The position numbers were made by a program, and so were the translations under genes. From NCBI GenBank assembly GCA_963717385.1, contig CAVQWE010000006.1, positions 62,001-126,000 of the forward strand: a DNA stretch of 64,000 bases, written 5' to 3'. Shown piece after piece: positions 1 through 8,038 of the stretch. Below the pieces are notes generated by a model that was given only the letters and a program-made list of their open reading frames with translations, was not told the DNA's origin and made no database searches. The DNA comes from Sva-07 sp963717385. GTDB taxonomy: Bacteria > Actinomycetota > Acidimicrobiia > Acidimicrobiales > Ilumatobacteraceae. How positions within the stretch are numbered: the stretch's first letter is position 1; every line of letters starts with the position of its first letter.

Positions 1-1169
1 ATCGCTACTACCGCGACCCGGCGGTGCTGTCGAGCCCGCTCGGCACTCGCTATGTCGGCGATCTCGATCGGATCTTCGACTCGTACAGCCGCAGTGTCGA
101 TCTCGTGACCGAGCATGTCCGATCCACCGTCGAGCGCGGCCCCGACGACAGCGAATTCGTCTACCGCACCGCGACTCGGGCCAAGGCACTCGACGCCGTG
201 CGCGGCATCCTGCCGGCAGCCGCAACGTCCAACGTCGGCATCTACGGCACCGGGCAAGCATTCGAGGCGCTGCTGTTGCGTATGCGCTCGAACCCGCTTC
301 CCGAGTCGCGCGAGTACGCCGACTTGATGCTGCACGAGTTGCGCAAGGTCATTCCCAGCTTCCTGCGTCGTGTCGACCTCCCCGAACGTGGAGGCCGCTG
401 GAGCGACTACTTGGCCGCCACCAGAGACGACACTGCTGCGCTTGTCGGTGAGTTGTTCGGATCGACCCCGGTCGAGCCCGCTGCCGAGGTCGAGTTGGTC
501 GACTTCGATCCCGAAGCCGAGGACAAGCTGCTCGCGGCGATCTGTTATTCGCACTCCACGCTGCCCGAGCATCAACTCATCGAGCGTGTTCGATCGCTCG
601 GCGTCGACGAACGAGTGGCACTCATCAGGGCATACGTGGGCGAGCGCGAGAATCGCCGCCACAAGCCAGGACGGGCCTTCGAACGCTCGTTCTACCGCTT
701 CGACGTGCTGAGCGACTACGGAGCGTTCAGAGACATGCAGCGCCACCGGATGCTGACCATCGAGTGGCAGCGGCTCACACCCAACCACGGCTACACCCGG
801 CCCGAACTCGTCAACGAGGCAGGTCTGGGCAACGATTTCGACGAAGCGATGGAACGGTCGGCGTCGCTGTACGACGCATTGCAATCGGAGTTCCCGCAAC
901 AGGCGTCGTATGCGGTCTCGATGGCTTACCGGATGCGCTACGTCATGCAGTTCAATGCCCGAGAAGCAATCCACATGCTCGAGCTGCGGTCGTCGCCACA
1001 AGGCCATCCGTCCTATCGCCGTGTGGCGCTGGACATGCATCGGCTCATCTCCGAGCGGGCGGGTCACCACGCCATCGCAGCCGCGATGAGCCACATGACC
1101 ACCGAGGCCCCCGAACTCGAACGACTCGAGTCCGAGCGTCGTGCTGAAGCACGCCGCAGCGACGGTTGA
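1..1169 (+). CDS. ThyX-like (flavin-dependent thymidylate synthase family) protein, 5' end cut by window
   Basis: The reading frame is already open at base 3 and runs to TGA at 1167-1169, so the true start lies upstream of the window. The C-terminal half contains an R-H-R triplet at 741-749 followed by a region like the ThyX RHR motif, and later a region rich in arginine and tyrosine (YRMRYVMQFNAREAIHMLELR) typical of the ThyX fold. ThyX uses FAD and methylene-tetrahydrofolate to methylate dUMP. This protein is longer than a classical ThyX of about 250 residues and has a second, N-terminal part. It therefore resembles the long two-part ThyX-like proteins of actinobacteria, whose enzymatic activity is uncertain. 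The family call is good, the function less so. Confidence 0.75.
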   Translation, partial: RYYRDPAVLSSPLGTRYVGDLDRIFDSYSRSVDLVTEHVRSTVERGPDDSEFVYRTATRAKALDAVRGILPAAATSNVGIYGTGQAFEALLLRMRSNPLPESREYADLMLHELRKVIPSFLRRVDLPERGGRWSDYLAATRDDTAALVGELFGSTPVEPAAEVELVDFDPEAEDKLLAAICYSHSTLPEHQLIERVRSLGVDERVALIRAYVGERENRRHKPGRAFERSFYRFDVLSDYGAFRDMQRHRMLTIEWQRLTPNHGYTRPELVNEAGLGNDFDEAMERSASLYDALQSEFPQQASYAVSMAYRMRYVMQFNAREAIHMLELRSSPQGHPSYRRVALDMHRLISERAGHHAIAAAMSHMTTEAPELERLESERRAEARRSDG

Positions 1170-1203
1170 GTCGCCGCTGGCAGCCACCGTGCACCACCGC
1201 TAC

Positions 1204-1219
1204 TGTGACGCCTGTCACA
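1204..1219. promoter_or_regulatory. CRP/FNR-type palindrome TGTGA-N6-TCACA
   Basis: A perfect 6-4-6 inverted repeat that also matches the CRP half-site pair TGTGA and TCACA with a 6-nt spacer. It sits between the ThyX-like gene and the DUF4193 gene. A possible -10 hexamer TATGCT lies at 1254-1259, so the palindrome centre would be about 50-55 bp upstream of the inferred transcription start. Function is inferred from the motif only. Confidence 0.55.
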
Positions 1220-1303
1220 CCGGCGGTCTCTCGGTCGGGCAGTCCACCAGGCCTATGCTCCCGCCGCAACCCCCCATACGCATGACGAGACCGAAACGAC
1301 GAG

Positions 1304-1789
1304 ATGGCTGACGACGAGATCACCGAACCCGACGACACCCTCGACGAGGAGACCGACGAGGAAGAGACCGACGAAGTCGACGACGACGACATCGATCTCG
1401 ATGACGACGTCCCCGCGGACGATGACGACGATGACGACGCGGCCGATGACGACGACGACGAAGAAGACGCGGCAGCCGCAGCGCCGCGCACCAAACGCAA
1501 GAAGCGGTCGTCTGACGATGACGATGACGATGACGACGACGAACTCCTCACCGACGACGACGTCGAAGAGGATCTCGACAAGATCCTGAAAGATCGCATG
1601 GTCGCCGCTGACGACGACGATGACGACGATGACGACGACGACGAACCGGAAGTGCGTGGCGAGGGTGGCGAACGGCTCCAGCCCAAGCAGCAGGACGAGC
1701 AGCTGTGCTCATCGTGTTTCCTCCTGGTGAAGACCAGCGCGCCGAACTGCCCCGTCGGCGATGACGACTGCCCCATCTTCTCGTCCTGA
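1304..1789 (+). CDS. DUF4193 family protein with long Asp/Glu-rich region
   Basis: 161 residues. The C-terminal part carries a CSSC motif (C135, C138) and two further cysteines (C149, C156) after a GERLQPKQQDEQ stretch, which matches the actinobacterial DUF4193 family (small, putative metal-binding, usually about 100 residues). What is unusual is the N-terminal and central sequence: most of residues 1-125 is Asp or Glu, in runs of up to about ten Asp, encoded by GAC/GAT repeats, broken by a short basic patch (TKRKKR). The protein must be extremely acidic. Its function is unknown. The acidic stretch could bind cations or mimic nucleic acid, which is inference. The next gene starts inside its 3' end. 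Confidence 0.8.
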   Translation: MADDEITEPDDTLDEETDEEETDEVDDDDIDLDDDVPADDDDDDDAADDDDDEEDAAAAAPRTKRKKRSSDDDDDDDDDELLTDDDVEEDLDKILKDRMVAADDDDDDDDDDDEPEVRGEGGERLQPKQQDEQLCSSCFLLVKTSAPNCPVGDDDCPIFSS

Positions 1790-2306
1790 CCCGACGCCGC
1801 AGCCGCTCGCGAGACTCGTCGAGCTGGCGTTGGTGGTGCCGGTCGAGATCAGCGGTCGGCTGATCGAAGCCGTGCCTGCTGTCGCCGACAAGGTGCCGCC
1901 AGCTGCCGAGCGTGTGCGCAGAGAGATCGTGCTCGCTCGCTTCCTTGGAAAGCTGGCGGTCGATCAGGGCCTCCGCGAGCTGCGCTCGCGGCTCGCTCCA
2001 CCCCAGGCCGAAGCGACGTCGGAGGAGTCAGCAGCGTCGTCAGACCGTGCCGCGAGCGCATCCGCACGTCCCGAGGTCGCTGTGGCCACTGCGGCACCGG
2101 ACCTCGATGCGGCAGTGGCGCCCGACTCCGACACCTTGGCTCTCGCCGATTACGACCATCTCTCGTCGGCGCAGGTGGTTGCCAAGCTGTCCGGGCTGGA
2201 CGCAGTCGAACTCGACGCCATCGAGACGTACGAACGATCGGGCAGGCACCGACGAACGGTTCTGGGCAAGATCGACCAGCTCCGCTCGGGTGGAGTCGGC
2301 TCGTGA
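1761..2306 (+). CDS. hypothetical protein, Ala-rich, with C-terminal helical domain
   Basis: 181 residues, not recognised. The N-terminal 60 residues are amphipathic and hydrophobic (LARLVELALVVPVEI...), the middle is a low-complexity Ala/Ser/Glu linker, and the C-terminal about 45 residues (YDHLSSAQVVAKLSGLDA... to KIDQL) look like a small helical domain. That arrangement resembles the C-terminal module of actinobacterial lipid-droplet-associated proteins. The resemblance is from memory and weak. The start overlaps the preceding gene by 29 bp, and the stop overlaps the next GTG start (GTGA), so the genes from 1304 to 2746 look like one transcript. Confidence 0.6.
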   Translation: MTTAPSSRPDPTPQPLARLVELALVVPVEISGRLIEAVPAVADKVPPAAERVRREIVLARFLGKLAVDQGLRELRSRLAPPQAEATSEESAASSDRAASASARPEVAVATAAPDLDAAVAPDSDTLALADYDHLSSAQVVAKLSGLDAVELDAIETYERSGRHRRTVLGKIDQLRSGGVGS

Positions 2307-2746
2307 TCGATCCCATCGTGCGGTCGGCCACCGCAGCCGACGCATCGCAGCTGTACGACCTCGAGCAAGAAGCGCGTGCCGCGCTGGTCGGCCAGCGCGG
2401 CGGCGAACGTTGGTTGGTCGAACATCCGATCATCGCCGACGACTGGACCAGACGCACGAGCGATGCCGATGTGTTCGTCGGGTCGATCGACGAGGTCGTG
2501 ATCGCCTATCTCGTGGCACAACTCGGCGACGACGAGATCCTGCGCATCGATCAGGTGTGGGTGACCCCCGAGGCCCGCGAACTCGGATTTGGTGACGAGT
2601 TGCTGGCGTCGGCGATCGAGCACGGCCGTTCGCGCGGTGCGGTCGCCGTGGAGGGCCAGGCATTGCCCGGCGACCGCCACACGAAGAACCTCTACGAACG
2701 TGCTGGCATCGTGGCTCGACTGATCACCACGTACCGGGCGCTCTGA
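2303..2746 (+). CDS. GNAT family N-acetyltransferase
   Basis: 147 residues, GTG start sharing GTGA with the upstream stop. It has the GNAT beta4-alpha3 pattern: IDQVWVTPEARELGFGDELL, where the Q/R-x-x-G-x-G/A acetyl-CoA loop is degenerate (ARELGFG), and a C-terminal NLYERAGI segment typical of the family's last helix. It would transfer an acyl group from acyl-CoA to an amine, with unknown substrate. Translational coupling to the upstream hypothetical gene suggests a shared role, but nothing shows which. Confidence 0.8.
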   Translation: MIDPIVRSATAADASQLYDLEQEARAALVGQRGGERWLVEHPIIADDWTRRTSDADVFVGSIDEVVIAYLVAQLGDDEILRIDQVWVTPEARELGFGDELLASAIEHGRSRGAVAVEGQALPGDRHTKNLYERAGIVARLITTYRAL

Positions 2747-2749
2747 CGC

Positions 2750-3535
2750 TCAGCGTCCCTTCCACTGCGGTGCACGCTTCTCGATGAAGGCGGTCAGTCC
2801 TTCGCCGATGTCTTCCGAGCGCATCACGACACCCATGGCGGCATCGGTCATCTGCTTGAGCGTCTCGTCGCTCTCGGTGGCAGCAGCGAGCACCACCTTG
2901 CGGCTTTCCCACACCGCCAGCGGGGCAGCGGCGGTGATCTGCGCGGCGAGCGCCAGCGCTTCATCGGTGGCCTGACCGGGCTCGACCAAACGGTTGACCA
3001 GGCCGAGTTCGTGGGCGCGCTGGGCCGAGAACGGCTCACCGGTGAGGATCAGCTCCATTGCGGCATTTCGCCCGATCGCCCGAGGCAGACGGAAGAGCCC
3101 GCCAGCGCCAGCGACGAGATTCCGCTTGGCTTCGGCAAGGCCGAAGGCCGAGCGTGTCGTTGCGATCACGAGGTCGGCAGCGAGGACGATCTCGCAACCG
3201 CCCGCAGTGGCAAGACCGTCGACTGCGACGATCACGGGCTTCTTGCGTTCGCGATAGGTGAAGCCGGCGAAGCCACCGCGCTCGGTGCTCAGTGCGGCCC
3301 CCTGGCCGGAGTTGATCGCCTTCAGGTCGGCACCAGCGCAGAAGACCGGGTTGTTCTGTCCCTCGGTGTTGGCCTGGATGATCCCGACCCAGATCTCGTC
3401 GTCGTTCTCCATCTGGTCGATGGCAGCCTCCATGGCCGTAGCGACATCGCCGTTGACGGCGTTGCGGGCATCGGGGCGATTGAGGGTGATGAGCGCGACG
3501 CGCTCACGGACTTCGTAGGTGACGATCTCTGACAT
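2750..3535 (-). CDS. enoyl-CoA hydratase/isomerase (crotonase family)
   Basis: 261 residues, the normal crotonase length. The oxyanion-hole segment FCAGADL is at residues 65-71. Both catalytic glutamates of true enoyl-CoA hydratases are present (E115 in GGCE, E135 in GLAEA), so hydration of trans-2-enoyl-CoA in fatty-acid beta-oxidation is likely rather than only isomerase or thioesterase activity. The C-terminus KRAPQWKGR is typical of actinobacterial EchA proteins. A hexamer TACGAT ends 8 nt before the ATG. It is convergent with the GNAT gene, 3 bp apart. Confidence 0.93.
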   Translation of the reverse strand: MSEIVTYEVRERVALITLNRPDARNAVNGDVATAMEAAIDQMENDDEIWVGIIQANTEGQNNPVFCAGADLKAINSGQGAALSTERGGFAGFTYRERKKPVIVAVDGLATAGGCEIVLAADLVIATTRSAFGLAEAKRNLVAGAGGLFRLPRAIGRNAAMELILTGEPFSAQRAHELGLVNRLVEPGQATDEALALAAQITAAAPLAVWESRKVVLAAATESDETLKQMTDAAMGVVMRSEDIGEGLTAFIEKRAPQWKGR

Positions 3536-3543
3536 GAGCGTCG

Positions 3544-3549
3544 ATCGTA
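3544..3549 (-). promoter_or_regulatory. -10-like TACGAT of crotonase gene
   Basis: Read on the minus strand, TACGAT ends 8 nt before the ATG at 3535. No Shine-Dalgarno is visible, so the transcript is probably leaderless. Confidence 0.5.
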
Positions 3550-3577
3550 CGACTCGCGTACGTCAACGAACCAACCG

Positions 3578-5087
3578 TCAGGTGTCGGTGGTCTCGACCG
3601 GCTCGGTGGTCTCGACCGGCTCGGTGGTCTCGACAGCGGCCGGCTCGACGACAGCAGTCGGTTCGGTGCTCTCGACCGGTGCGGGGGCTTCGGCCGCGGC
3701 AGCCTCGACTGGAACGGGAGGCTCGGCGCTCGCCACCGGAGCTGCTGGTTCGGGGGACGTTGCCGCTGCGAGGCTTCGGGGCGTCGGCGGCCTGGCCACG
3801 CTTCGCGTCCTTGGCACCCCTGCCGGCGTTGTTGTCCTTGCGCGGACCCTTCTTGGCGTCCTTGCGAGCTGGCTGCTGACGCAGCGGCTTCGGCTTCGGT
3901 GTCCCAGCAGGGACCTCGACACCGAGCAGCGCGGCAACCTGGGGGAGTGCAGGGCCGAGGCGAAGTGCGGTGGCCTTGAGGTCGTCGGTGATCGTCGCCG
4001 GCGGCGCGGTCGGGGTCACCAGCGTGCGCACCGGGGAGAAGGCGACGGCCTCGAGCACGGCAATCCATCGGTCGGCTGGGTCGTCGGGCAGCAAGGCTGC
4101 TGTCGCTGCCTCGCTGAGACGGCGGGCCAGCTCGGGCGGGAACATCACGCCGGCCTTGGGCGGCTGCGACGAGAGTCGGAGGGCCCTGATGACACGGCCG
4201 ACGCCGATGGCAGCATCGATGTCACCGAACCACAGCAGCAGTTCTTCGTCCTGCTTGCGCAGCAGCGACGCGCGGAGCTCTTCGGCGAGCGCTCGAGCCG
4301 ATTCGTCGCGGGCGACGATCGAGTCCTCTCCAGCGGCAACGACGCTGCGAAGGTCGCGCAGATCGAGGTGCTCCATCTGGCGCTGAGCGGCTTCGGCACG
4401 GTCGAGCCATTCTGCGACGCGCAGCTTGGGCAGCAGGTCTTCGGCCATCTTGACCACGCTGGTCTCGGGCATGGTGGGCTTGCCTTCGGCTTCGAGCTTC
4501 GCGTTGTCCTCTTTGACGCGAGCACGCACTGCGGGTATTCCCTGGAGCGCGAGCTCAGCGATCGGACGCTGCTCTTCGGGAAGCGCGGCGAGCACTTCGT
4601 TTCGGCGCGCCTTGCCCGGTCGCAACCGCTTGGGCTTGGGACGCTGCGGGATCTCGGGCGGAGCATCGAAATGAGGTCGACGGGGTTCGTTGCGGCGTCC
4701 ACCCTCGTCGCCGCGGCCGCCACCCTTGTTGCGTCCGTCGCGCTTGTTTCGGGTGTCTCCACGTCCCCGACGATCGCCGCGATCGCCGCGATCAGACCGG
4801 TCACGCTTGGCCCGGGTCTCGATGACCGCTTCGAAGGGCTTCTCGCTGGGAAGCAGCTCGAGGACGTTCGCTGAGCCGGGCTTGTCACGGCCCTTGACGA
4901 TCGACTGCACCTCGATGCCGTCGAGCATCTGCTCGACTTCGACCTTGAGCAGATCACCGACCTCCGACCCCGCTGGCAGGATCGAACCGTCGACCACTCC
5001 ATTCGGCTTGCGGGCGCCAGCGGCGCGCCAGGTCCAGGAGCCATCGGCGAGCGCGCTCGTCAGCTCGATATCGATCCGTCGGGACAT
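3578..5087 (-). CDS. conserved hypothetical protein with basic RGD-rich and Pro/Val/Thr-rich regions (frameshifted)
   Basis: Not recognised by function. The order from the N-terminus is: a compact domain of about 80 residues (MSRRIDIELTSALADGSW...) ending in VEVEQMLDGIEVQSIVKG, which could be an OB/S1-like nucleic-acid fold; a basic RGDR/NKRDGR-rich stretch; a helical Ala/Leu/Glu-rich domain of about 250 residues; a Lys/Arg-rich linker; and a VETTEP-repeat tail. The frame that carries most of the protein loses sense near 3775. The tail SPEPAAPV...VETTDT and its stop at 3578 are in the next frame, so one extra base is inferred there. The start at 5087 is chosen over 5180 because TACCGT lies 7 nt upstream. 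An RNA-binding role is a guess. Confidence 0.6.
3587..3634. repeat. 18-bp tandem repeat (coding, VETTEP)
   Basis: Near-identical 18-bp units (GGTGGTCTCGACCGGCTC) encode the C-terminal VETTEP repeats of the minus-strand protein at 3578-5087. Confidence 0.8.
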
Positions 5088-5094
5088 CTCGGCA

Positions 5095-5100
5095 ACGGTA
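5095..5100 (-). promoter_or_regulatory. -10-like TACCGT of gene 3578-5087
   Basis: TACCGT on the minus strand ends 7 nt before the ATG at 5087. This decides that start. Confidence 0.55.
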
Positions 5101-5165
5101 CCGGTTCGGCGGGTGAGAACTCCAACGAGTCGCACCTCGGCAGTTCCGGGCGATGCAACCGCCGC

Positions 5166-5171
5166 TACGGT
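5166..5171 (+). promoter_or_regulatory. -10-like TACGGT of carbonic anhydrase gene
   Basis: TACGGT ends 7 nt before the ATG at 5179, with no ribosome-binding site between. Confidence 0.55.
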
Positions 5172-5178
5172 GCGCGCC

Positions 5179-5697
5179 ATGGCTGTGTATGCGCTGGGCG
5201 ATCTGGAACCGACGATTCATCAGGACGCGTTCGTGCATCCTGATGCCGTCATCATCGGCTCGGTGACCATTGGCGCCCACTCGTCGGTCTGGCCCGGCGC
5301 CGTGCTGCGGGGCGACGGCGGGCTGATTCAGATCGGCGAACGCACGAGCGTGCAGGACAACGCCGTGCTGCACACCACACCGGAGTGGCCGACCATCGTT
5401 GGCGACGGTTGCGTGCTCGGTCACCTGATCCACCTCGAAGGGTGTCGCATCCACGACGACGTCCTGATCGGAAACGCCGCGATGGTGTTGCACCGCTCAG
5501 TGATCAACAGCGGCGCAATCGTTGCGGCCAACTCCGTGGTCCTCAACGACATCGACGTGCCGAGCGGGGCGCTGGCAGCTGGTTCCCCGGCGGTGATCAA
5601 GCTCGACCGGGTCGACGCCGAGTTCATCCGAACGAGTGCGCGCCACTACGTCGAACGCATCGAGCAGTACCGCACGTCGCTGCGTCGACTCGATTGA
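5179..5697 (+). CDS. gamma-class carbonic anhydrase family protein (left-handed beta-helix)
   Basis: 172 residues. Hexapeptide-repeat signatures run throughout (IIGSVTIGAHSSVWPGAVLRGD; VLIGNAAMVLHRSVINSGAIVAANSVV). The zinc-type histidines are in place (NAVLHTT and LGHLIHLEGC). The family forms trimers and either hydrates CO2 or binds acyl or metal ligands, so catalysis is likely but not certain. The ATG at 5179 is far downstream of the open frame's first codon. It is chosen because homologues begin MxVYALGDxxP and because of the TACGGT box. Its TGA overlaps the prmA ATG by one base. Confidence 0.9.
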   Translation: MAVYALGDLEPTIHQDAFVHPDAVIIGSVTIGAHSSVWPGAVLRGDGGLIQIGERTSVQDNAVLHTTPEWPTIVGDGCVLGHLIHLEGCRIHDDVLIGNAAMVLHRSVINSGAIVAANSVVLNDIDVPSGALAAGSPAVIKLDRVDAEFIRTSARHYVERIEQYRTSLRRLD

Positions 5698-6581
5698 TGG
5701 TTGTGCGCGCCTTCGTCGTCGTCACGCACCCTTCGGACATCGAACTCGCATCGGACGTGCTGTGGGGCCTGGGGGTCCGGGCGATCGAGGAGCGACCGGT
5801 GACCGGATCCGATGCTGCCGGGTCCGACCTCGTCGAGCTCTGGACATCGGTGGGAGAGTCGGATCGTTCGATCGAGCGGGCGGCAGCGTCCGTACGGGGA
5901 AGGTGGGAGCATCGTGTCGTCGACGTCACCGACGTCGATCAGGATGCGGCCCAGCGGTGGCGTGACTTCGCAACACCGATGTGGGTGCACGACGGCCTGG
6001 TCGTGCTGCCGGCCTGGCAGGAGGTCACGCCTCATTCCCACCGAGGCGAGTTGGAAGCAGCGACGCCACCGCTCGTGGTTCGCATCGAACCTGGGGGAGC
6101 CTTCGGGCTGGGAGATCATCCGACCACGCTGTTGTCATTGCAGGCGATGGCGCAGCTCATCGAGGGCGACCAGCCGATCGACGAGGTGATCGACGTGGGC
6201 TGTGGCACGGGTGTGCTCGCTGTGACCGCTGCGCTCTTGCTCGACCGCCCGGTGCGCGCCGTCGACGTCGCATCGGCAGCGGTCGAGTCGACGGTCGACA
6301 ACGCCCGCCGAAACGACGTCGAGGACCTCGTCACCGTCGACGCCACCGACTTGGCCGACATCGAGGGCGACTACGACCTGGTGCTCGCCAACATCTTGGC
6401 GCCGACGCTGGTGGCGCTCGCTGACGATCTGCAGCGCGTCACCCGGACTCGGGGCCACCTGGTGGTGAGCGGCATACTCGCCGACTCGCACGAGCACGTG
6501 CTCGCAGCGCTCGCGCCGATGCAGGTCGTGCGAACCGACACGCTCGACGGTTGGGCCTGCGTCACGCTCCGCCGCCCATGA
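5697..6581 (+). CDS. prmA: ribosomal protein L11 methyltransferase
   Basis: 294 residues. The N-terminal substrate-recognition domain is followed by a class I SAM domain with VIDVGCGTGVLAV (motif I), an acidic loop VRAVDVASAAVE, and ANILAPTL, the PrmA form of the NPPY-like motif IV. It trimethylates ribosomal protein L11. The start ATG overlaps the upstream TGA (TGATG), giving translational coupling to the carbonic anhydrase gene. The PrmA-defining GGAFGLGDHPTT segment is present (usually GxAFGTGxHxTT). Confidence 0.93.
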   Translation: MVVRAFVVVTHPSDIELASDVLWGLGVRAIEERPVTGSDAAGSDLVELWTSVGESDRSIERAAASVRGRWEHRVVDVTDVDQDAAQRWRDFATPMWVHDGLVVLPAWQEVTPHSHRGELEAATPPLVVRIEPGGAFGLGDHPTTLLSLQAMAQLIEGDQPIDEVIDVGCGTGVLAVTAALLLDRPVRAVDVASAAVESTVDNARRNDVEDLVTVDATDLADIEGDYDLVLANILAPTLVALADDLQRVTRTRGHLVVSGILADSHEHVLAALAPMQVVRTDTLDGWACVTLRRP

Positions 6582-6586
6582 GGGCA

Positions 6587-7477
6587 TCAGCGGTCGAGGA
6601 GTCGATCGATGGCGGCCGCAGAGGGGATCGACGGCACGGCTCCCGCCACGGTGGTCGCAAGCGCTCCTGCTGCGGCACCTGAGCGAACGGCGCTGCGCAG
6701 GCTGTCGCCGGCGGCCAACCGCGCGGCGAACGCACCGCAGAAGGTGTCTCCGGCGCCAGTGGTGTCGACCGGGTCGACCTCGAACGCCGCAACGTCCCAC
6801 GGCGCACCGCCCGACGACTCGAACACGCTGACACCGTCGGCACCGCGCGTGACGACCACCGTTCCCACACCGTCGGCCAGGAGGCGATCGACTCCGCCGA
6901 GGAGTTCGAGTTCATGCTCGTTCGGTACCACCACGTCACACTGCTCGAGCAACGCGACCGGAAGTCGGCCGATCGGCGCTGGTGCGGGGTTGAGGACGGT
7001 GCGACACCCGGCGGCTCGGGCTGCGGCAAATGCGGCGATGACCGTGGTGATGGGTACTTCGAGTTGCGCGAGAACGATCGTGGCCGACGTCATCGCGGAC
7101 GGCAGCGACTCGAATCGAACTTCGCCGTTGGCGCCGGGGACCACCACGATGCTGTTCTCGGCCGCTTCGTCGACGACGATGATCGCTCGACCCGTCGCCA
7201 CACCGGCAACGACGCAGACCTGCGAGGTGTCGACGCCGTCGATCTCGGCAACCGAGCGAAGCAGTTCGCCCGCCCCGTCGTCGCCGACCGCGGCGATCAG
7301 CGCCACCGATCCGCCGGCTCGTGCTGCAGCGACGGCCTGATTCAGACCCTTGCCGCCGGGATGCTCGGCGAAGCTCGACCCGAGCACGGTCTCGCCGGGC
7401 CCGGGCAGACGGTGCGCGGTGGCGACGAGATCGAGGTTGATGCTGCCGACGACGACGACGTCGAACGGCACGGACAC
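6587..7477 (-). CDS. PfkB-family carbohydrate kinase, ribokinase-like
   Basis: 296 residues. The N-terminal signature VVGSINLDLVATAHRLPGPGETV and HPGGKGLNQAVAAARAG are classical for ribokinase. The C-terminal anion-hole motif is DTTGAGDTFCGAF with the catalytic Asp. NPAPAP is also ribokinase-like. It phosphorylates ribose or another sugar with ATP. No sugar transporter or ribose regulator is adjacent, so the substrate is uncertain. It follows whiB at a distance of 11 bp and may share its transcript. Confidence 0.88.
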   Translation of the reverse strand: MSVPFDVVVVGSINLDLVATAHRLPGPGETVLGSSFAEHPGGKGLNQAVAAARAGGSVALIAAVGDDGAGELLRSVAEIDGVDTSQVCVVAGVATGRAIIVVDEAAENSIVVVPGANGEVRFESLPSAMTSATIVLAQLEVPITTVIAAFAAARAAGCRTVLNPAPAPIGRLPVALLEQCDVVVPNEHELELLGGVDRLLADGVGTVVVTRGADGVSVFESSGGAPWDVAAFEVDPVDTTGAGDTFCGAFAARLAAGDSLRSAVRSGAAAGALATTVAGAVPSIPSAAAIDRLLDR

Positions 7478-7488
7478 GGCGGACTCGC

Positions 7489-7785
7489 TCAGCTGGCGCG
7501 AGCGCGGATGCCGATGGGCGCGATCAATCGGAATCCGGCAGCATGACGCTCGTCTTCGGATTCACCACCCCAGAAGCCGTACTCATGGTTGCGGCGAGCG
7601 AACTCGACGCATTCGACACGTACCGAACAACCCGCACATACCTCCTGAGCAGCGGCTTCGCGGCGCTCTCTCGCCTGCGGCCGTTCTGCCGCAGTCGGGA
7701 AGAACAGCTGTGTGAGCCCCTTGCAAGCACCGTGACGCATCCAGTCGTCATCGGTTGCAATGCGGTCGAGTTCGATGGCCGACAT
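7489..7785 (-). CDS. WhiB-family iron-sulfur transcriptional regulator
   Basis: About 98 residues from the ATG at 7785 (a GTG at 7791 is also in frame). The four cluster cysteines follow the WhiB pattern C-(x)n-C-x2-C-x5-C, as in GACKG, EVCAGCSVRVEC. The turn motif is GFWGGESEDER, the usual G-[VIF]-W-G-G. WhiB proteins hold a [4Fe-4S] cluster and bind the principal sigma factor. The promoter at 7846-7874 and about 50 nt of leader with GGGGG before the ATG show that this gene, unlike many neighbours, is not leaderless. It is closest in length and pattern to WhiB2-like proteins, which is an inference. Confidence 0.92.
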   Translation of the reverse strand: MSAIELDRIATDDDWMRHGACKGLTQLFFPTAAERPQARERREAAAQEVCAGCSVRVECVEFARRNHEYGFWGGESEDERHAAGFRLIAPIGIRARAS

Positions 7786-7845
7786 GTACACACCCCCGTG
7801 TGGTGATCCCCGTTCTCGAGAGCCGGACGGCCTCGAGCGATCAGC

Positions 7846-7874
7846 ACATTAAATCGAATCGACTACCGAGTCAA
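7846..7874 (-). promoter_or_regulatory. sigma-70-type promoter of whiB
   Basis: On the minus strand, TTGACT (7869-7874) and TAATGT (7846-7851) are separated by exactly 17 bp. Transcription would start near 7839 and read into whiB. The region is AT-rich relative to its surroundings. Confidence 0.65.
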
Positions 7875-7883
7875 TTGTACAGA

Positions 7884-7908
7884 GCAAGGAAATTTCGAAA
7901 TTCCTTGC
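7884..7908. promoter_or_regulatory. inverted repeat upstream of whiB promoter
   Basis: GCAAGG, one unpaired A, then the 12-nt palindrome AATTTCGAAATT, then CCTTGC. It lies about 10 bp upstream of the whiB -35 and about 130 bp after the aldolase stop. It could be an operator for whiB or the aldolase transcript's terminator. No T-tract follows. Confidence 0.45.
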
Positions 7909-8038
7909 GGTCTTCCTCAGCTCGTACACGAGGCCTCGGCTGGTTCGAGCCGATTGCAGTGACGACATCATCAGGTGCGAGACGGTCACCCGCCGCCGGA
8001 TACTTCTCCCTTGCGACCTGAGCATCCGCCGGTCCGGT

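Noticed and set aside
3519..4874. 451-residue open frame on the plus strand
   Set aside because: Antisense to the hypothetical gene at 3578-5087. Its composition is typical of a shadow frame, while the minus-strand frame has a promoter-fitting start and ordered domains.
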